DNA from: an uncultured Treponema sp.
GTDB taxonomy: Bacteria > Spirochaetota > Spirochaetia > Treponematales > Treponemataceae
Length of the DNA: 19,767 nucleotides
Reading direction: 5' to 3'
NCBI GenBank assembly: GCA_905372235.1
Contig: CAJPOF010000046.1
Span: forward strand, 1 to 19,767
The notes beneath the pieces were generated by a model. The model did not search any database and was not told where the DNA came from. It saw nothing but the letters and a program-made list of their open reading frames with translations. Both the position numbers and the translations under genes were made by a program. Positions within the stretch are counted from its first letter, which is position 1, and the number at the start of each line of letters is the position of its first letter. Of this stretch, positions 8,207 to 15,952 are shown piece by piece.

Positions 8207-10330
8207 GTGGAATCGCGATTTTTTAACAGAGAACTTTCATGGATAGAGTTCAACAACCGTGTGCTTTATCAAGGATTAAGAAAAGAACTTCCGCTTATGG
8301 AACGGATTCAGTTTCTTTCGATTGTCACCAGCAATTTCGATGAGTTTTTTCAGGTTAGAGTTGCGTCTGTAAAACATCAGATGCTTGAAAATCCCGATTC
8401 TGTTGACATTTCCGGTCTTACGCCCAAAATGGTGCTTAGACAAATTTCTTCCCGTTGCCATCAAATAATCAGAAATCAGCATGAATGTATAATCAACGAT
8501 ATTCTTCCGGAGTTGGAAAGCAAAAATATCGTATATGTAAAACCTAAAGATTTTACGAGCCAGCAGACAGAGTATGCGCAAGACCTTTTCAGGAACGAGA
8601 TGCTTCCTCTGTTGACTCCGCTAAGGACGGACACTGAGATTTTTCCTACAGTCGCAAACCTTTCTTTGTACGCTGCGTTCCTTTTGAAACCTATTTCAGG
8701 AATCAGGAATTCCAACGAGGAACTGAAAGGCGACGATGATTTACCGAGAATCGCTTTGGTTCAGATTCCACAGGGAATAGCGCCGATAGTTTGGCTTCCA
8801 TCCGAAAACAAAAAAAAGATGTTTGCCTGTTCCGGGGAAATAATAACGGAATACGGAACGCAGCTTTTTCCCGGATTTGCGGTTGAAGAAACTCTCATCT
8901 TCAAAATATCGCGAGACGCGGATTTTGCCGTGGAGGAAGATTCCGGAAACAACTTCATTCACGAGATGGAAAAAGTTTTGGTTCAGAGAAAATCGTCGTT
9001 TGTTGTCAGAATGATATGCAATAACACGAGTGATTTTATCTGCCGGTTCTTGATAGAAAAATTTGCCCTTACGGAAGACGATGTTTACCTTGTGGAAGAC
9101 TTTGTTGATCCTTCCGTGCTGCAGGAACTTAGGAGCGTGGACGAAAACGGAAAAATGAGTTTTCCAAAATGGCAGCATTTTTTTCCTTCGGAACTTCCTT
9201 GCGACGCGCCTTACTGGGACGTTCTAAAACAGCACGACGTGCTTCTTCATGTTCCGTATGAATGTTACGATCCTGTGCCAAATTTCATATCCGATGCGGC
9301 GGACGATCCTGACGTTCTTACGATAAAAATGACGCTTTACAGGACGGGAAAAGATTCCCCGATAATAAAGGCGTTGGAGCGGGCGGCGCAAAACGGAAAG
9401 CAGGTTGTCGTTCTTGTTGAACTCAAAGCCCGCTTTGACGAGGAGCGAAATATCGCTTGGGCAAATGAACTTGAGGCGGCTGGTGTAACTGTAATTTACG
9501 GGCTTGTTGACCTTAAAGTTCATGCAAAAATTCTGATGGTAATGCGCCGTGAATCCGATTCGATAGTTCGCTATGCCCATCTTGCCACGGGAAACTACAA
9601 TCCCAAGACAGCCCGACTTTATTCCGACCTTTCCATATTTACGACGAATTACGATTTGGTGAACGATGCCACGCAGTTCTTCAATCTTGTGACGGGATAT
9701 TCTACATTGCAGAACATGAAACAACTGGGAATGGCGCCAGTCACGCTGAAAGCAAAACTTCTTTCGATGATTCAGCGGGAAATTGACAGGCAGGCATTGG
9801 AAAAATCCGGGCTTATCATCGCAAAGATGAACAGCCTTACACATTCCGAAATAATTTCTGCATTGTACAAGGCAAGTCAGGCGGGCGTAAAAATCCTTCT
9901 GAACGTAAGGGGAATCTGCATGCTTGTTCCCGGAGTTCCGGGGCTGAGCGAAAACATCAAAGTCATCTCGATAGTTGACAGATATCTTGAACATTCAAGA
10001 ATATTCTACTTTCAGAACAGCGGTGCGGAAGAAATCTATCTTTCAAGCGCCGACTGGATGAATCGAAACCTTGACCGCAGAATCGAACTCATGTTCCCCA
10101 TTTTGGACAGAGAAGTTTTCAAGCAGGTAAAAAACATACTGAACTCGTATTTTGAAGACAACGTAAATGCGCAAATTCTTCAGGAAAGCGGAGACTGGAT
10201 TCCCGTTCCTAGAAAAAACGGCGAAAATCCGTACAGGGTTCAGGAAGTCCTTTATAAAAAATACAAAAAGCGTTTCGATTCGGCGAACAAAGAGCCTAAG
10301 ATAGATTTCCAGGTGCGCAGAAAGGATTGA
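8207..10330 (+). CDS. ppk: Polyphosphate kinase 1
   Basis: It transfers the gamma phosphate of ATP to inorganic polyphosphate through a phosphohistidine, reversibly. The 707-residue length is normal for PPK1. Domain order: N-terminal NRELSWIEFNNRVL and SNFDEFFQVRVA, a head domain to about 330, then two phospholipase-D-like catalytic domains. The autophosphorylated His is H439 in LKVHAK. It is followed by HLATGNYNPKTARLYSD, RGICMLVPGVPGLSENI, the second catalytic His H596 in LEHSRIFYF, and SSADWMNRNLDRRIELMFPI. All hallmark residues are present, so it should be active. The GTG start has an AGGAGGG site. It lies 16 bases after ppx and six bases before the ATPase gene, so these are probably cotranscribed. 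Confidence 0.97.
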   Translation: MESRFFNRELSWIEFNNRVLYQGLRKELPLMERIQFLSIVTSNFDEFFQVRVASVKHQMLENPDSVDISGLTPKMVLRQISSRCHQIIRNQHECIINDILPELESKNIVYVKPKDFTSQQTEYAQDLFRNEMLPLLTPLRTDTEIFPTVANLSLYAAFLLKPISGIRNSNEELKGDDDLPRIALVQIPQGIAPIVWLPSENKKKMFACSGEIITEYGTQLFPGFAVEETLIFKISRDADFAVEEDSGNNFIHEMEKVLVQRKSSFVVRMICNNTSDFICRFLIEKFALTEDDVYLVEDFVDPSVLQELRSVDENGKMSFPKWQHFFPSELPCDAPYWDVLKQHDVLLHVPYECYDPVPNFISDAADDPDVLTIKMTLYRTGKDSPIIKALERAAQNGKQVVVLVELKARFDEERNIAWANELEAAGVTVIYGLVDLKVHAKILMVMRRESDSIVRYAHLATGNYNPKTARLYSDLSIFTTNYDLVNDATQFFNLVTGYSTLQNMKQLGMAPVTLKAKLLSMIQREIDRQALEKSGLIIAKMNSLTHSEIISALYKASQAGVKILLNVRGICMLVPGVPGLSENIKVISIVDRYLEHSRIFYFQNSGAEEIYLSSADWMNRNLDRRIELMFPILDREVFKQVKNILNSYFEDNVNAQILQESGDWIPVPRKNGENPYRVQEVLYKKYKKRFDSANKEPKIDFQVRRKD

Positions 10331-10336
10331 AACACA

Positions 10337-11869
10337 GTGATTCAACTTGAGACAAAGATAAAACTCCCATTTCTTTGGGGAAAGGCTTCGTTCAATAAGC
10401 GCATATGGAACAGCATCAATCTGATAGTCGGGCCGAACGGTTCTGGAAAAACTCTTTTGGCGGAAGAACTGAAAAATCAGTTTGAAAAAAAAGGCTACGA
10501 TGCGACTTTTTTACGGAGCGACAGGACGAACGAGGAAGAACTTTTGGGTGTTCTTAGGACGGATTCCGTTGTCAGAGAAAAAATCGAGGGCGTTCTTTCA
10601 AATATGTTCGGAAAATCCATACGCTTTGAAGAAAAAGAAGACGGCTCTTTTGTTCCGATAGTCGTGAACAAAACAAGAGGCGTGGAGTACAGCCTGAAGG
10701 AAGGAGAATGTCATGGACTTAAAGAGATTCTAATCCTTTTGATTGCGCTTTACGGACGCTCCACAAAATTGCTCATCGTTGACGAACCCGAACTTCATCT
10801 TCATCCGCAGTTCCAGCAGTTTTTTATGAATGAAATCAGAAGAGTTTCAGAATCCGAGCCGGAACGGATATTCTTTCTTGTGACCCATTCTCCGTATTTC
10901 ATAGACCTTCGGTTTGCCGAAGACCTTTTGGGTGTCGTTGTGTGCCACGTAAATCGAATCCCTACATTCATCGACGAACTTTCCGACAACGACGAAAACC
11001 TTTTGCGCAGATTTTTGCCAAGGTTCAACACATACCACAAGCAATTTTTCTTTTCCGACAATCAGGTTTTTGTCGAAGGTTACACGGATCAGCAGATGTT
11101 TTCGAATCTTCTTTCGTGCGTGGACAACAGAAACGGAACGGCTGGAACTGGAATAATCGATGTGGGCGGAAAAGATGAACTTGGCGTGTTTTTCAAAGTG
11201 TGCGCTCTTTTGGGAACGGATACCAGAATCATAACGGATTTGGATTCGCTTTTTTGCGGAAAACTTAGAGAAGAGGCTTTTGAAGATTTAAGACCGACAA
11301 ATTGGCTCTACGCTCAGGAAGAAAAACAGGAAACTTTTTACGCATCGCTTTTTACCCGTCGGGAACTTGAAAGTTCCGTGACTTTGGAAAAACTTGTGCG
11401 CCGCCTTGAAATCTTTATCGTGAACATAGGAAAATTTGTCTCCGGCGTGGATGGCAGCGTTTCTTCCGAGGTGGATACGTTTGTTGAAAAAGTCCATGAA
11501 CTTTACGACAAATATGAAAAACCTGAATCCCTTGACACTTTTAAAACCATCGTGCTTCAGGCTGTGTTTTTGCTCGGAAACAAGCTGGACGTTTTCCTTC
11601 CGCAGCATTTGGCAGAAACAATTCCGGTGATTGTGAATCTGACAAATCTCATACTTGCGGCTTTTGAGAGCGCAAAAATATTCATTTTGTCTAAGGGTTG
11701 CATAGAACATTATTACGTGGAATCCAAGGTTTTATACATGCCGATTTCAGGGAAAGACAGACTTTTTCATAACGAACTTGAATCCATGGTAGAAAAAAAT
11801 TCCAATGAACTGAAAAAAAACTATGCTCAGCTGATTTCTATACTTAACAGGGCTTGCGCAAGAAACTGA
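10337..11869 (+). CDS. OLD-family ATPase-TOPRIM protein
   Basis: Overcoming-lysogenization-defect proteins join an ABC-type ATPase to a TOPRIM nuclease and often act against phage or in DNA repair. Visible here: Walker A GPNGSGKT (32-39), an ABC-signature-like SLKEGECHGLKEI, Walker B LLIVDEPELHLHP (D149, E150) and the switch histidine in LVTHSPYF. A TOPRIM segment follows: FVEGYTD with E247, DVGGKDEL, and IITDLDSL with D301 and D303. The last 170 residues match nothing I recognise. At 510 residues it is within the range for stand-alone OLD proteins. No UvrD-like helicase follows, so it is not a Gabija pair. The GTG start lies six bases after ppk and the SD is modest (AAAGGA). It is last in the operon; coupling to polyphosphate genes is unusual as far as I know. 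Confidence 0.8.
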   Translation: MIQLETKIKLPFLWGKASFNKRIWNSINLIVGPNGSGKTLLAEELKNQFEKKGYDATFLRSDRTNEEELLGVLRTDSVVREKIEGVLSNMFGKSIRFEEKEDGSFVPIVVNKTRGVEYSLKEGECHGLKEILILLIALYGRSTKLLIVDEPELHLHPQFQQFFMNEIRRVSESEPERIFFLVTHSPYFIDLRFAEDLLGVVVCHVNRIPTFIDELSDNDENLLRRFLPRFNTYHKQFFFSDNQVFVEGYTDQQMFSNLLSCVDNRNGTAGTGIIDVGGKDELGVFFKVCALLGTDTRIITDLDSLFCGKLREEAFEDLRPTNWLYAQEEKQETFYASLFTRRELESSVTLEKLVRRLEIFIVNIGKFVSGVDGSVSSEVDTFVEKVHELYDKYEKPESLDTFKTIVLQAVFLLGNKLDVFLPQHLAETIPVIVNLTNLILAAFESAKIFILSKGCIEHYYVESKVLYMPISGKDRLFHNELESMVEKNSNELKKNYAQLISILNRACARN

Positions 11870-11873
11870 AATG

Positions 11874-11909
11874 TCCGTCGCAATTTAATACCGCGCGGCG
11901 GATGCTTTT
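11874..11909 (+). terminator. Possible terminator of the glycosidase-ppx-ppk-OLD operon
   Basis: TCCGTCGC (11874-11881) pairs with GCGGCGGA (11895-11902), 8 bp with one G-T pair and a 13-base loop, four bases after the operon's last stop. Only TTTT follows, so it is a weak Rho-independent candidate. It lies between convergent genes. Confidence 0.35.
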
Positions 11910-11919
11910 GAAGTTTCGG

Positions 11920-12264
11920 TTATTTTTTTAGTATTTTGTAAGAGTAAAGTTCAAAATATCCGTCTTTTGAGCCGTTGTACGAAAGTTTTCCCGGCTGGTT
12001 TGCAATCACTTTTCCCTTAAATTCAAAAACTGAGGTGGCGTTTTTCTTGATTTTGTTGACAGTTTTTTCGTCAGCAAGAATCGTGTATATCTTTTCGTCC
12101 TGCGTTTTTATGCACGGATATTGCAAAGGCATATTTCCTTGATAGCGAATAGTTCCGATAACGGTTTCAAGGTCGGTTTCCGTGTTTTTTGCCATGGACA
12201 CAAAAATCGTTCCACAAAAAAGAACCGAAAAAATCAGCGAAACACATTTAACTGCGTTTTTCAT
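11920..12264 (-). CDS. Small secreted protein of unknown function
   Basis: I do not recognise the family. The 114-residue product begins with a basic and hydrophobic signal peptide (about 1-25, probable cleavage after VSMA). A Cys at 17 lies in LFCG, which is a poor lipobox, so lipidation is unlikely. The mature part, about 90 residues, is rich in beta-prone segments (TVIGTIRYQGN, EKIYTILAD, FEFKGKVIA, YFELYSYKILKK) and could be a small OB-like barrel; this is inference. It starts ten bases after the peptidase lipoprotein's stop codon, so the two are an operon and may act in the same envelope compartment. An AAGG site lies about seven bases before the ATG. Confidence 0.75.
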   Translation of the reverse strand: MKNAVKCVSLIFSVLFCGTIFVSMAKNTETDLETVIGTIRYQGNMPLQYPCIKTQDEKIYTILADEKTVNKIKKNATSVFEFKGKVIANQPGKLSYNGSKDGYFELYSYKILKK

Positions 12265-12274
12265 GATATGCCTT

Positions 12275-13951
12275 CTATTTTAGCAAAATAAACATTGCGA
12301 TGTCGGAAGTTGTAGGAAGTGCAAAATCATATGAACTTCCATTTATTCCGATTTTTCCAAGATAATGCACGGAAATTCCGTATGGCAAAAGAGGGATTCT
12401 ATCTTTTGCGTACAATATGTACGGAAAATCCTTGTTTTGAGTTTTTTCTTGCGCCGGGATAATGCTGTTCTGCACCAGCTTTTTATATGACGAAAACGAA
12501 TCTTTCTTCACTTTTGATAAATCCAGTTTGTTTACAAAAATGTTGTAATTTGAATCTTTGGCGATTGATTTGTTCAGAGTGTTAATGTTTTTTGCCGCAC
12601 CGTCAGCATTTGCCACAATCTGCCCGAACTTGCAAAGAACGGTAGAAAAATCTTCGTAGCGACCATTTTCCTCCGTGTACCCAAGCGTTTTCAAAGCTTC
12701 CGAGATGGCTTTTTCTTCGTATTCCGAGTTTGTCGCAATCTCGTGGATTAGCGGAATCCCTCCGTAATTGTGCATCAAATAAGTTCCGAACGTGTACGTG
12801 TTTCCATAATCAAAAGTACCGGAAAAATCGTTTTCCGCAAAATAGTTCCACGAATAAGAACCGAACCCGTAGAAACCTCCGGTGGCGAACCACGGAAGCC
12901 TTATATAGGCTGAATCATCGAGCGTCGTGCCTATTGTTCCGCCGAGGATTTCTTCGGAAAGTGTCGAAAGCATTTCCTGAAACCAAACCGACATTCCGGA
13001 GCCTATCTCGGTGTTCATGTTTTTTTGCACAAAATTCAAAAGATGCTGGAACTCGTGTACCGCAGTCGAATAAATCAACTCAGGATTGTTCTGAAAAAGC
13101 CACGAATCTATGTTCAGAAGTTGAGACCGGTTTGACGTTTTTACCGAATCGCTGGCAAACAAGTCAAGCGGATTAAAAAATCCAAATACCCCGGATTTCT
13201 TGAGGCTCTCTTCCGCATCCGAAAAAATATCGTAGACTATGAAATTAACCTTGTCTTTAGAACGAACTGAAATAACGTCGGAATACTTTACCGTCGCTTC
13301 ATTCAGTCCAAAAATGGCAGTCTCAATGTCATAGGCGGAATCAAACTTTTTCGCAAGTTTGGAAAAGTCCATTTCCGATTCGTGTATGAAAGATTTTTGC
13401 GAAGGAACATACCAAATTAAGCAGTGCGAACCGATTGCCTTTAGGGTAGCGGTTCTCTGTTCCCTGGCTTTCTCCGCTGTCGCAACAAAGAATTTGCGTT
13501 TATCCCCAGGCGTATATATCGTATCGCCGAAGACGGCTGCCGAATCTCTTGAAATATTTTGAACCGCGCCAAAGGGGATGTCCACGTTTTCGATAGGCTT
13601 TCCTGAAATCCCAAGCAGCCCGCGGAGATTTTCATTCGGTTCAAGTTCAGCGAAAAAATCATCTTCCAAAACGGCATCCCGCGCCATAGATTTCAATCTT
13701 CCGGTATCTTTTGCGTTCTGTACGGAAGAGCCGCCGTTCACCTTCACAAGATATGCGGTTTTTCCCGCATGTTCCGCACCCAACGTCATGAAAGGACTGT
13801 CAACAAGGATATAGTTTTCACCGGCGGCTTTTTTTGCCGAATCAAAAAATGTTTGCGTTTTAGGCGATTGATTTAGAAGCCCCTCGCAGCCCGAAAAAAG
13901 TCCAAGAGCCAAAAGAGCGAGCAATATCGATAACAAAAAAGATTTTTTCAT
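12275..13951 (-). CDS. M30 (hyicolysin)-like zinc metallopeptidase lipoprotein
   Basis: A probable envelope-anchored protease of 558 residues. Residues 1-22 are a lipoprotein signal peptide ending in LFSGC, with lipidation expected on the Cys at about 22. The zinc site is HEFQH (H299, E300, H303), followed by a candidate third ligand or gluzincin-type Glu in WFQEM (E326). The phrase AVHEFQHLLNF is typical of M30 peptidases. The N-terminal 250 residues look like the propeptide or beta-rich domain common in such proteins; the region after 340 is rich in Gly and aromatic residues (GGFYGFGSYSWNYF). AGGTGAAGA precedes the ATG. It is first in a two-gene operon. The substrate is unknown; host or dietary protein degradation is only a guess. 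Confidence 0.85.
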   Translation of the reverse strand: MKKSFLLSILLALLALGLFSGCEGLLNQSPKTQTFFDSAKKAAGENYILVDSPFMTLGAEHAGKTAYLVKVNGGSSVQNAKDTGRLKSMARDAVLEDDFFAELEPNENLRGLLGISGKPIENVDIPFGAVQNISRDSAAVFGDTIYTPGDKRKFFVATAEKAREQRTATLKAIGSHCLIWYVPSQKSFIHESEMDFSKLAKKFDSAYDIETAIFGLNEATVKYSDVISVRSKDKVNFIVYDIFSDAEESLKKSGVFGFFNPLDLFASDSVKTSNRSQLLNIDSWLFQNNPELIYSTAVHEFQHLLNFVQKNMNTEIGSGMSVWFQEMLSTLSEEILGGTIGTTLDDSAYIRLPWFATGGFYGFGSYSWNYFAENDFSGTFDYGNTYTFGTYLMHNYGGIPLIHEIATNSEYEEKAISEALKTLGYTEENGRYEDFSTVLCKFGQIVANADGAAKNINTLNKSIAKDSNYNIFVNKLDLSKVKKDSFSSYKKLVQNSIIPAQEKTQNKDFPYILYAKDRIPLLPYGISVHYLGKIGINGSSYDFALPTTSDIAMFILLK

Positions 13952-13976
13952 TCTTCACCTACCGTTTTAGATTTTT

Positions 13977-13982
13977 AATATA
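13977..13982 (-). promoter_or_regulatory. Candidate -10 box for the M30 peptidase operon
   Basis: TATATT on the minus strand, about 25 bases before the start codon, in a very A/T-rich stretch. No convincing -35 is seen at 16-18 bp. Confidence 0.35.
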
Positions 13983-13997
13983 GTATTTTAATTCAAA

Positions 13998-14300
13998 GTA
14001 AAAGTAAATAACAGATTTCGGGCGCAAAGGCATCGAGCAAACCGGCTTTTCGGGGTTCCGCTTTCGTTCCATTCCTGCATTCGCTCCGCTCACTCCGGAA
14101 CGGCTACGCCGCCCCTACAATCCGGCGCAAGTGTTGTCGTCTGTACACAACTGCCATTCCGCACGGGAACGCTTGGAGCGTGGTTTTGCGTGTTACTTCC
14201 GAGGATTGCATCGGTGTTGCAAGGGGTGTCGTTCGGATGTAGATGGTGTTCTGCATTGGAAGGTTTTGGAGCGCAGGTTTGGGGATATTTCATGATTTGC
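13998..14300. other. Gene-free stretch
   Basis: No gene can be supported over these 303 bases. The sequence is richer in GC than its surroundings at 14040-14120 and has purine/pyrimidine-biased patches. Frames that stay open here (14090-14338 minus, 14190-14861 plus) have no ribosome site and low-complexity products that start in or cross the neighbouring repeat. Confidence 0.55.
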
Positions 14301-14393
14301 GGACAGGCGGACATAGTTAGGCTTTGTTTATCATGCAACGCTTCTCATGTCTGTCCCGGGAAATGGGTGCGTACAAGCACCCGTTTCTTGCAA
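14301..14393 (-). repeat. Double-hairpin repeat, copy E
   Basis: On the minus strand, GAAACGGGTGC pairs with GCACCCATTTC (one G-T pair; plus positions 14360-14370 and 14377-14387). It is followed by a second hairpin, plus GGCGGACAT (14306-14314) with ATGTCTGTC (14347-14355), two G-T pairs. The loop has GCGTTGCATGATAAAC and CCTAA, matching copies A, B and D. It overlaps the 3' end of the prophage signal-peptide pseudogene and supplies its last codons and stop. Confidence 0.7.
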
Positions 14394-14720
14394 ATGCCGA
14401 TGGGTTTAAGCTCAGGCGTTCTGACCGTGTACATCACCGGTGGCGCAACCGAGTCGATGCATGCGGTTACGACGGACCAATTTCCGACCTGCGAAATGCC
14501 CCTGAAATGGTCGCCTGAGATGACTTGGATGAGCAGTGCGCCGAAAACGCCGAAGTTCTTGAACTCGAAAGCCTTTGAAACGTCGGCAGATGCGTCAACC
14601 GTCAACGGTGACGGCTTCGCTTGTAAGACCTGCGGAAACTTGCACGCTTCCGCCGAACGCAAGCATAACGCCGACAAAAAAACAGACAACCCGCATGGCA
14701 ATTTCAAGTATCCGCATCAT
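14345..14720 (-). pseudogene. Signal-peptide phage gene disrupted by a 7-bp tandem duplication
   Basis: The gene starts at ATG 14720, overlapping the preceding gene's TGA (ATGA coupling). The first frame reads MMRILEIAMRVVCFFVGVML..., a clear signal peptide to about residue 30, then stops at 14595 after 41 residues. The stop is caused by GTTGACG occurring twice in tandem (about 14592-14605). With one copy removed the frame runs on as VTVDASADVSKAFEFKNFG... to 14345, giving about 122 residues. The second half has no start site of its own. The final 20 or so codons lie inside repeat copy E, so the native C-terminus is probably lost too. I do not recognise the family. Alternatives are phase variation through the 7-bp repeat or an assembly error. 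Confidence 0.6.
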
Positions 14721-15121
14721 GGTGCATCCTGCCAGACGATCTCTTTCGGAAAGCCCTGCTGCTCCGGAATGTCACGCAGGTGCTGCACGTACGCCAACGC
14801 CGATCTGTACCATTCTTCCGTGTCGTTGGTCTTAATTCCGAGCGTCTTTTGCTGCTCGTAGCGTTCAATCCGCCATTGAATTGCCGCGATTAGCGCATCC
14901 CGCTTCTGCCGCGCCGCCTTTGCAAGCTCATCATCGGACGGGGGCGACGGCTCTTCAAGCGTGGGCTTTTCGCCTTTGTGAAAGACGATGACCTTGCCTT
15001 CTGCCTGGGCGTCGACAAGGGACATATGCTCCTCGTCGGTAAGCTCCACAACGTCTTTCAGCCCGTCCCTCTCAAGATAGAAACCGTAGTCCTTCCCGTC
15101 TTTTGTCCCGGCAAAAATCAT
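14717..15121 (-). CDS. Phage tail-assembly-chaperone-like protein
   Basis: The start is ATG 15121 (134 residues): GGGAGGAG lies six bases upstream and the ATG overlaps the TGA of the DUF4406 gene. An upstream extension to 15226 is open but is the shadow of that gene. The C-terminus (EEWYRSALAYVQHLRDIPEQ, then GFPKEIVW) is the signature of tail-fibre assembly proteins and tail chaperones of tailed phages, preceded by a helical segment (LAKAARQKRDALIAAIQWRI). The N-terminal half (MIFAGTKDGKDYGFY) is a small beta domain. In phages such proteins help fold or assemble tail parts. Here no tail gene adjoins it, so it is probably a relic even though its frame is intact. Confidence 0.75.
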   Translation of the reverse strand: MIFAGTKDGKDYGFYLERDGLKDVVELTDEEHMSLVDAQAEGKVIVFHKGEKPTLEEPSPPSDDELAKAARQKRDALIAAIQWRIERYEQQKTLGIKTNDTEEWYRSALAYVQHLRDIPEQQGFPKEIVWQDAP

Positions 15122-15462
15122 ACCGTCTCCTCCCAGTTGAAAAGAGTTTCCGGCAACTCCTTTATGGGGATTCCGAGAGCCGTCGCCGTCCTTATCTCGT
15201 GGGCGACACCCGAGCTGTCCTCCCATCCGGGAATGAGAAAAAACTCGTCGCAGACGCTTATCATGGCATCGTTTATCGGCAGGTACTTTTCATGCGCCAT
15301 GCCTTCCGGAAGCACCACGGGATTAAGTACTACATAGCCTGAGTTTTCAAGATGGTTTTCCGCAATAACGAACTGCTCAAGATAACCGGGATTTTCCGTT
15401 ATCGCACCCGAAATATAGGCGATTCTCTTTCCGTTTCCTTCGTAGGTCGGCTGTTCTTTCAT
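15118..15462 (-). CDS. DUF4406 protein (nucleoside deoxyribosyltransferase-like fold)
   Basis: A 114-residue phage protein from ATG 15462; GGAGG eight bases upstream decides this start over an in-frame GTG at 15513. Motifs fit DUF4406: RIAYISGAITENPGY at the N-terminus, then NPVVLPEG, INDAMISVCDEFFLIPGWEDS and VAHEIRTATALGI. The family shares the Rossmann-like fold of nucleoside 2-deoxyribosyltransferases and is common in phages, where its role is not settled. The candidate catalytic Asp/Glu residues (D in DAM, E in HEI) are kept. It overlaps the next gene by four bases, so the two are translationally coupled. Confidence 0.8.
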   Translation of the reverse strand: MKEQPTYEGNGKRIAYISGAITENPGYLEQFVIAENHLENSGYVVLNPVVLPEGMAHEKYLPINDAMISVCDEFFLIPGWEDSSGVAHEIRTATALGIPIKELPETLFNWEETV

Positions 15463-15480
15463 AAGGCTGTCCTCCAAAAC

Positions 15481-15507
15481 GGCGGCAAGATTCCGCTCCT
15501 TGCCGCC
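15481..15507. promoter_or_regulatory. Hairpin upstream of the DUF4406 gene
   Basis: GGCGGCAAG (15481-15489) pairs perfectly with CTTGCCGCC (15499-15507). On the minus transcript the stem ends 18 bases before the start codon and close to the GGAGG site, so it may shape translation or partly terminate the upstream transcript. No T-run follows. Confidence 0.45.
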
Positions 15508-15540
15508 AAGCACCTTTCTCTTACTTTTTTAACTGCGAAG

Positions 15541-15771
15541 TCAGTCCCCGCATCCGCCGGTTGCGGTCGTGTGACGCTTTGTAAAAATGCCCGGATTCAT
15601 GACCGGAACCGCAAGCGACAATGCGAAGACTACGATCGCGAACACGATGGCGAGCGGTCTTGGGACTGTCCTGACCACCGCCAGCACGAACATCATGAAC
15701 GAGCTGAGCATGATGGCAATCCAGCACCAGAAGCTCACAAGAGCCTTTAGCATTCCGTTGAATTTTCTCAT
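15541..15771 (-). CDS. Two-helix membrane protein, holin-like
   Basis: A 76-residue protein with two hydrophobic helices, about 8-30 (LVSFWCWIAIMLSSFMMFVL) and 38-55 (LAIVFAIVVFALSLAVPV), a short basic turn between them (VRTVPRP), and a polar tail ending TKRHTTATGGCGD. AAGGAGG lies about six bases before ATG 15771. Size, topology and position in a phage gene block suggest a holin or similar lysis-cassette protein, but there is no family-specific motif and no adjacent endolysin, so the role is inferred. Confidence 0.6.
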   Translation of the reverse strand: MRKFNGMLKALVSFWCWIAIMLSSFMMFVLAVVRTVPRPLAIVFAIVVFALSLAVPVMNPGIFTKRHTTATGGCGD

Positions 15772-15805
15772 ACCTGCCTCCTTAATAAAAAATTGATTGT
15801 AACGC

Positions 15806-15825
15806 GGCGGGAAGAGTCTCCCGCC
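15806..15825. other. GC-rich hairpin
   Basis: GGCGGGA (15806-15812) pairs with TCCCGCC (15819-15825) around AGAGTC. It lies between the holin-like gene and the tRNA-like element. On the minus strand a T-rich run comes only 14 bases later, so termination is doubtful. Apart from this and the next two entries, bases 15772-16042 hold no supported gene. Confidence 0.4.
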
Positions 15826-15918
15826 AAGACATCCGAAAAGAAGTAAGCCTTTCGAGGTATGTTTGAATAATAGCGGGAAAGCCGGAGAGAACTGATATAA
15901 CCGTGATTAAAAAAGGAT

Positions 15919-15947
15919 TTGCGCTAATACTTTTTTTGGAGTAGACT
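15919..15947 (+). promoter_or_regulatory. Candidate promoter of a small RNA
   Basis: TTGCGC (15919-15924), a 17-bp spacer and TAGACT (15942-15947). This places transcription start at about 15953, just before the tRNA-like structure. Confidence 0.4.
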
Positions 15948-15952
15948 TGGGA

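Noticed and set aside
10337..11869. Gabija-type defence pair
   Set aside because: The OLD-like protein is present, but no UvrD-like helicase gene adjoins it; the next gene is a small secreted protein on the other strand.
14190..14861. Plus-strand open frame of 223 codons
   Set aside because: It crosses repeat E and opposes the well-supported, overlapping phage genes on the minus strand; no ribosome site and no family resemblance.
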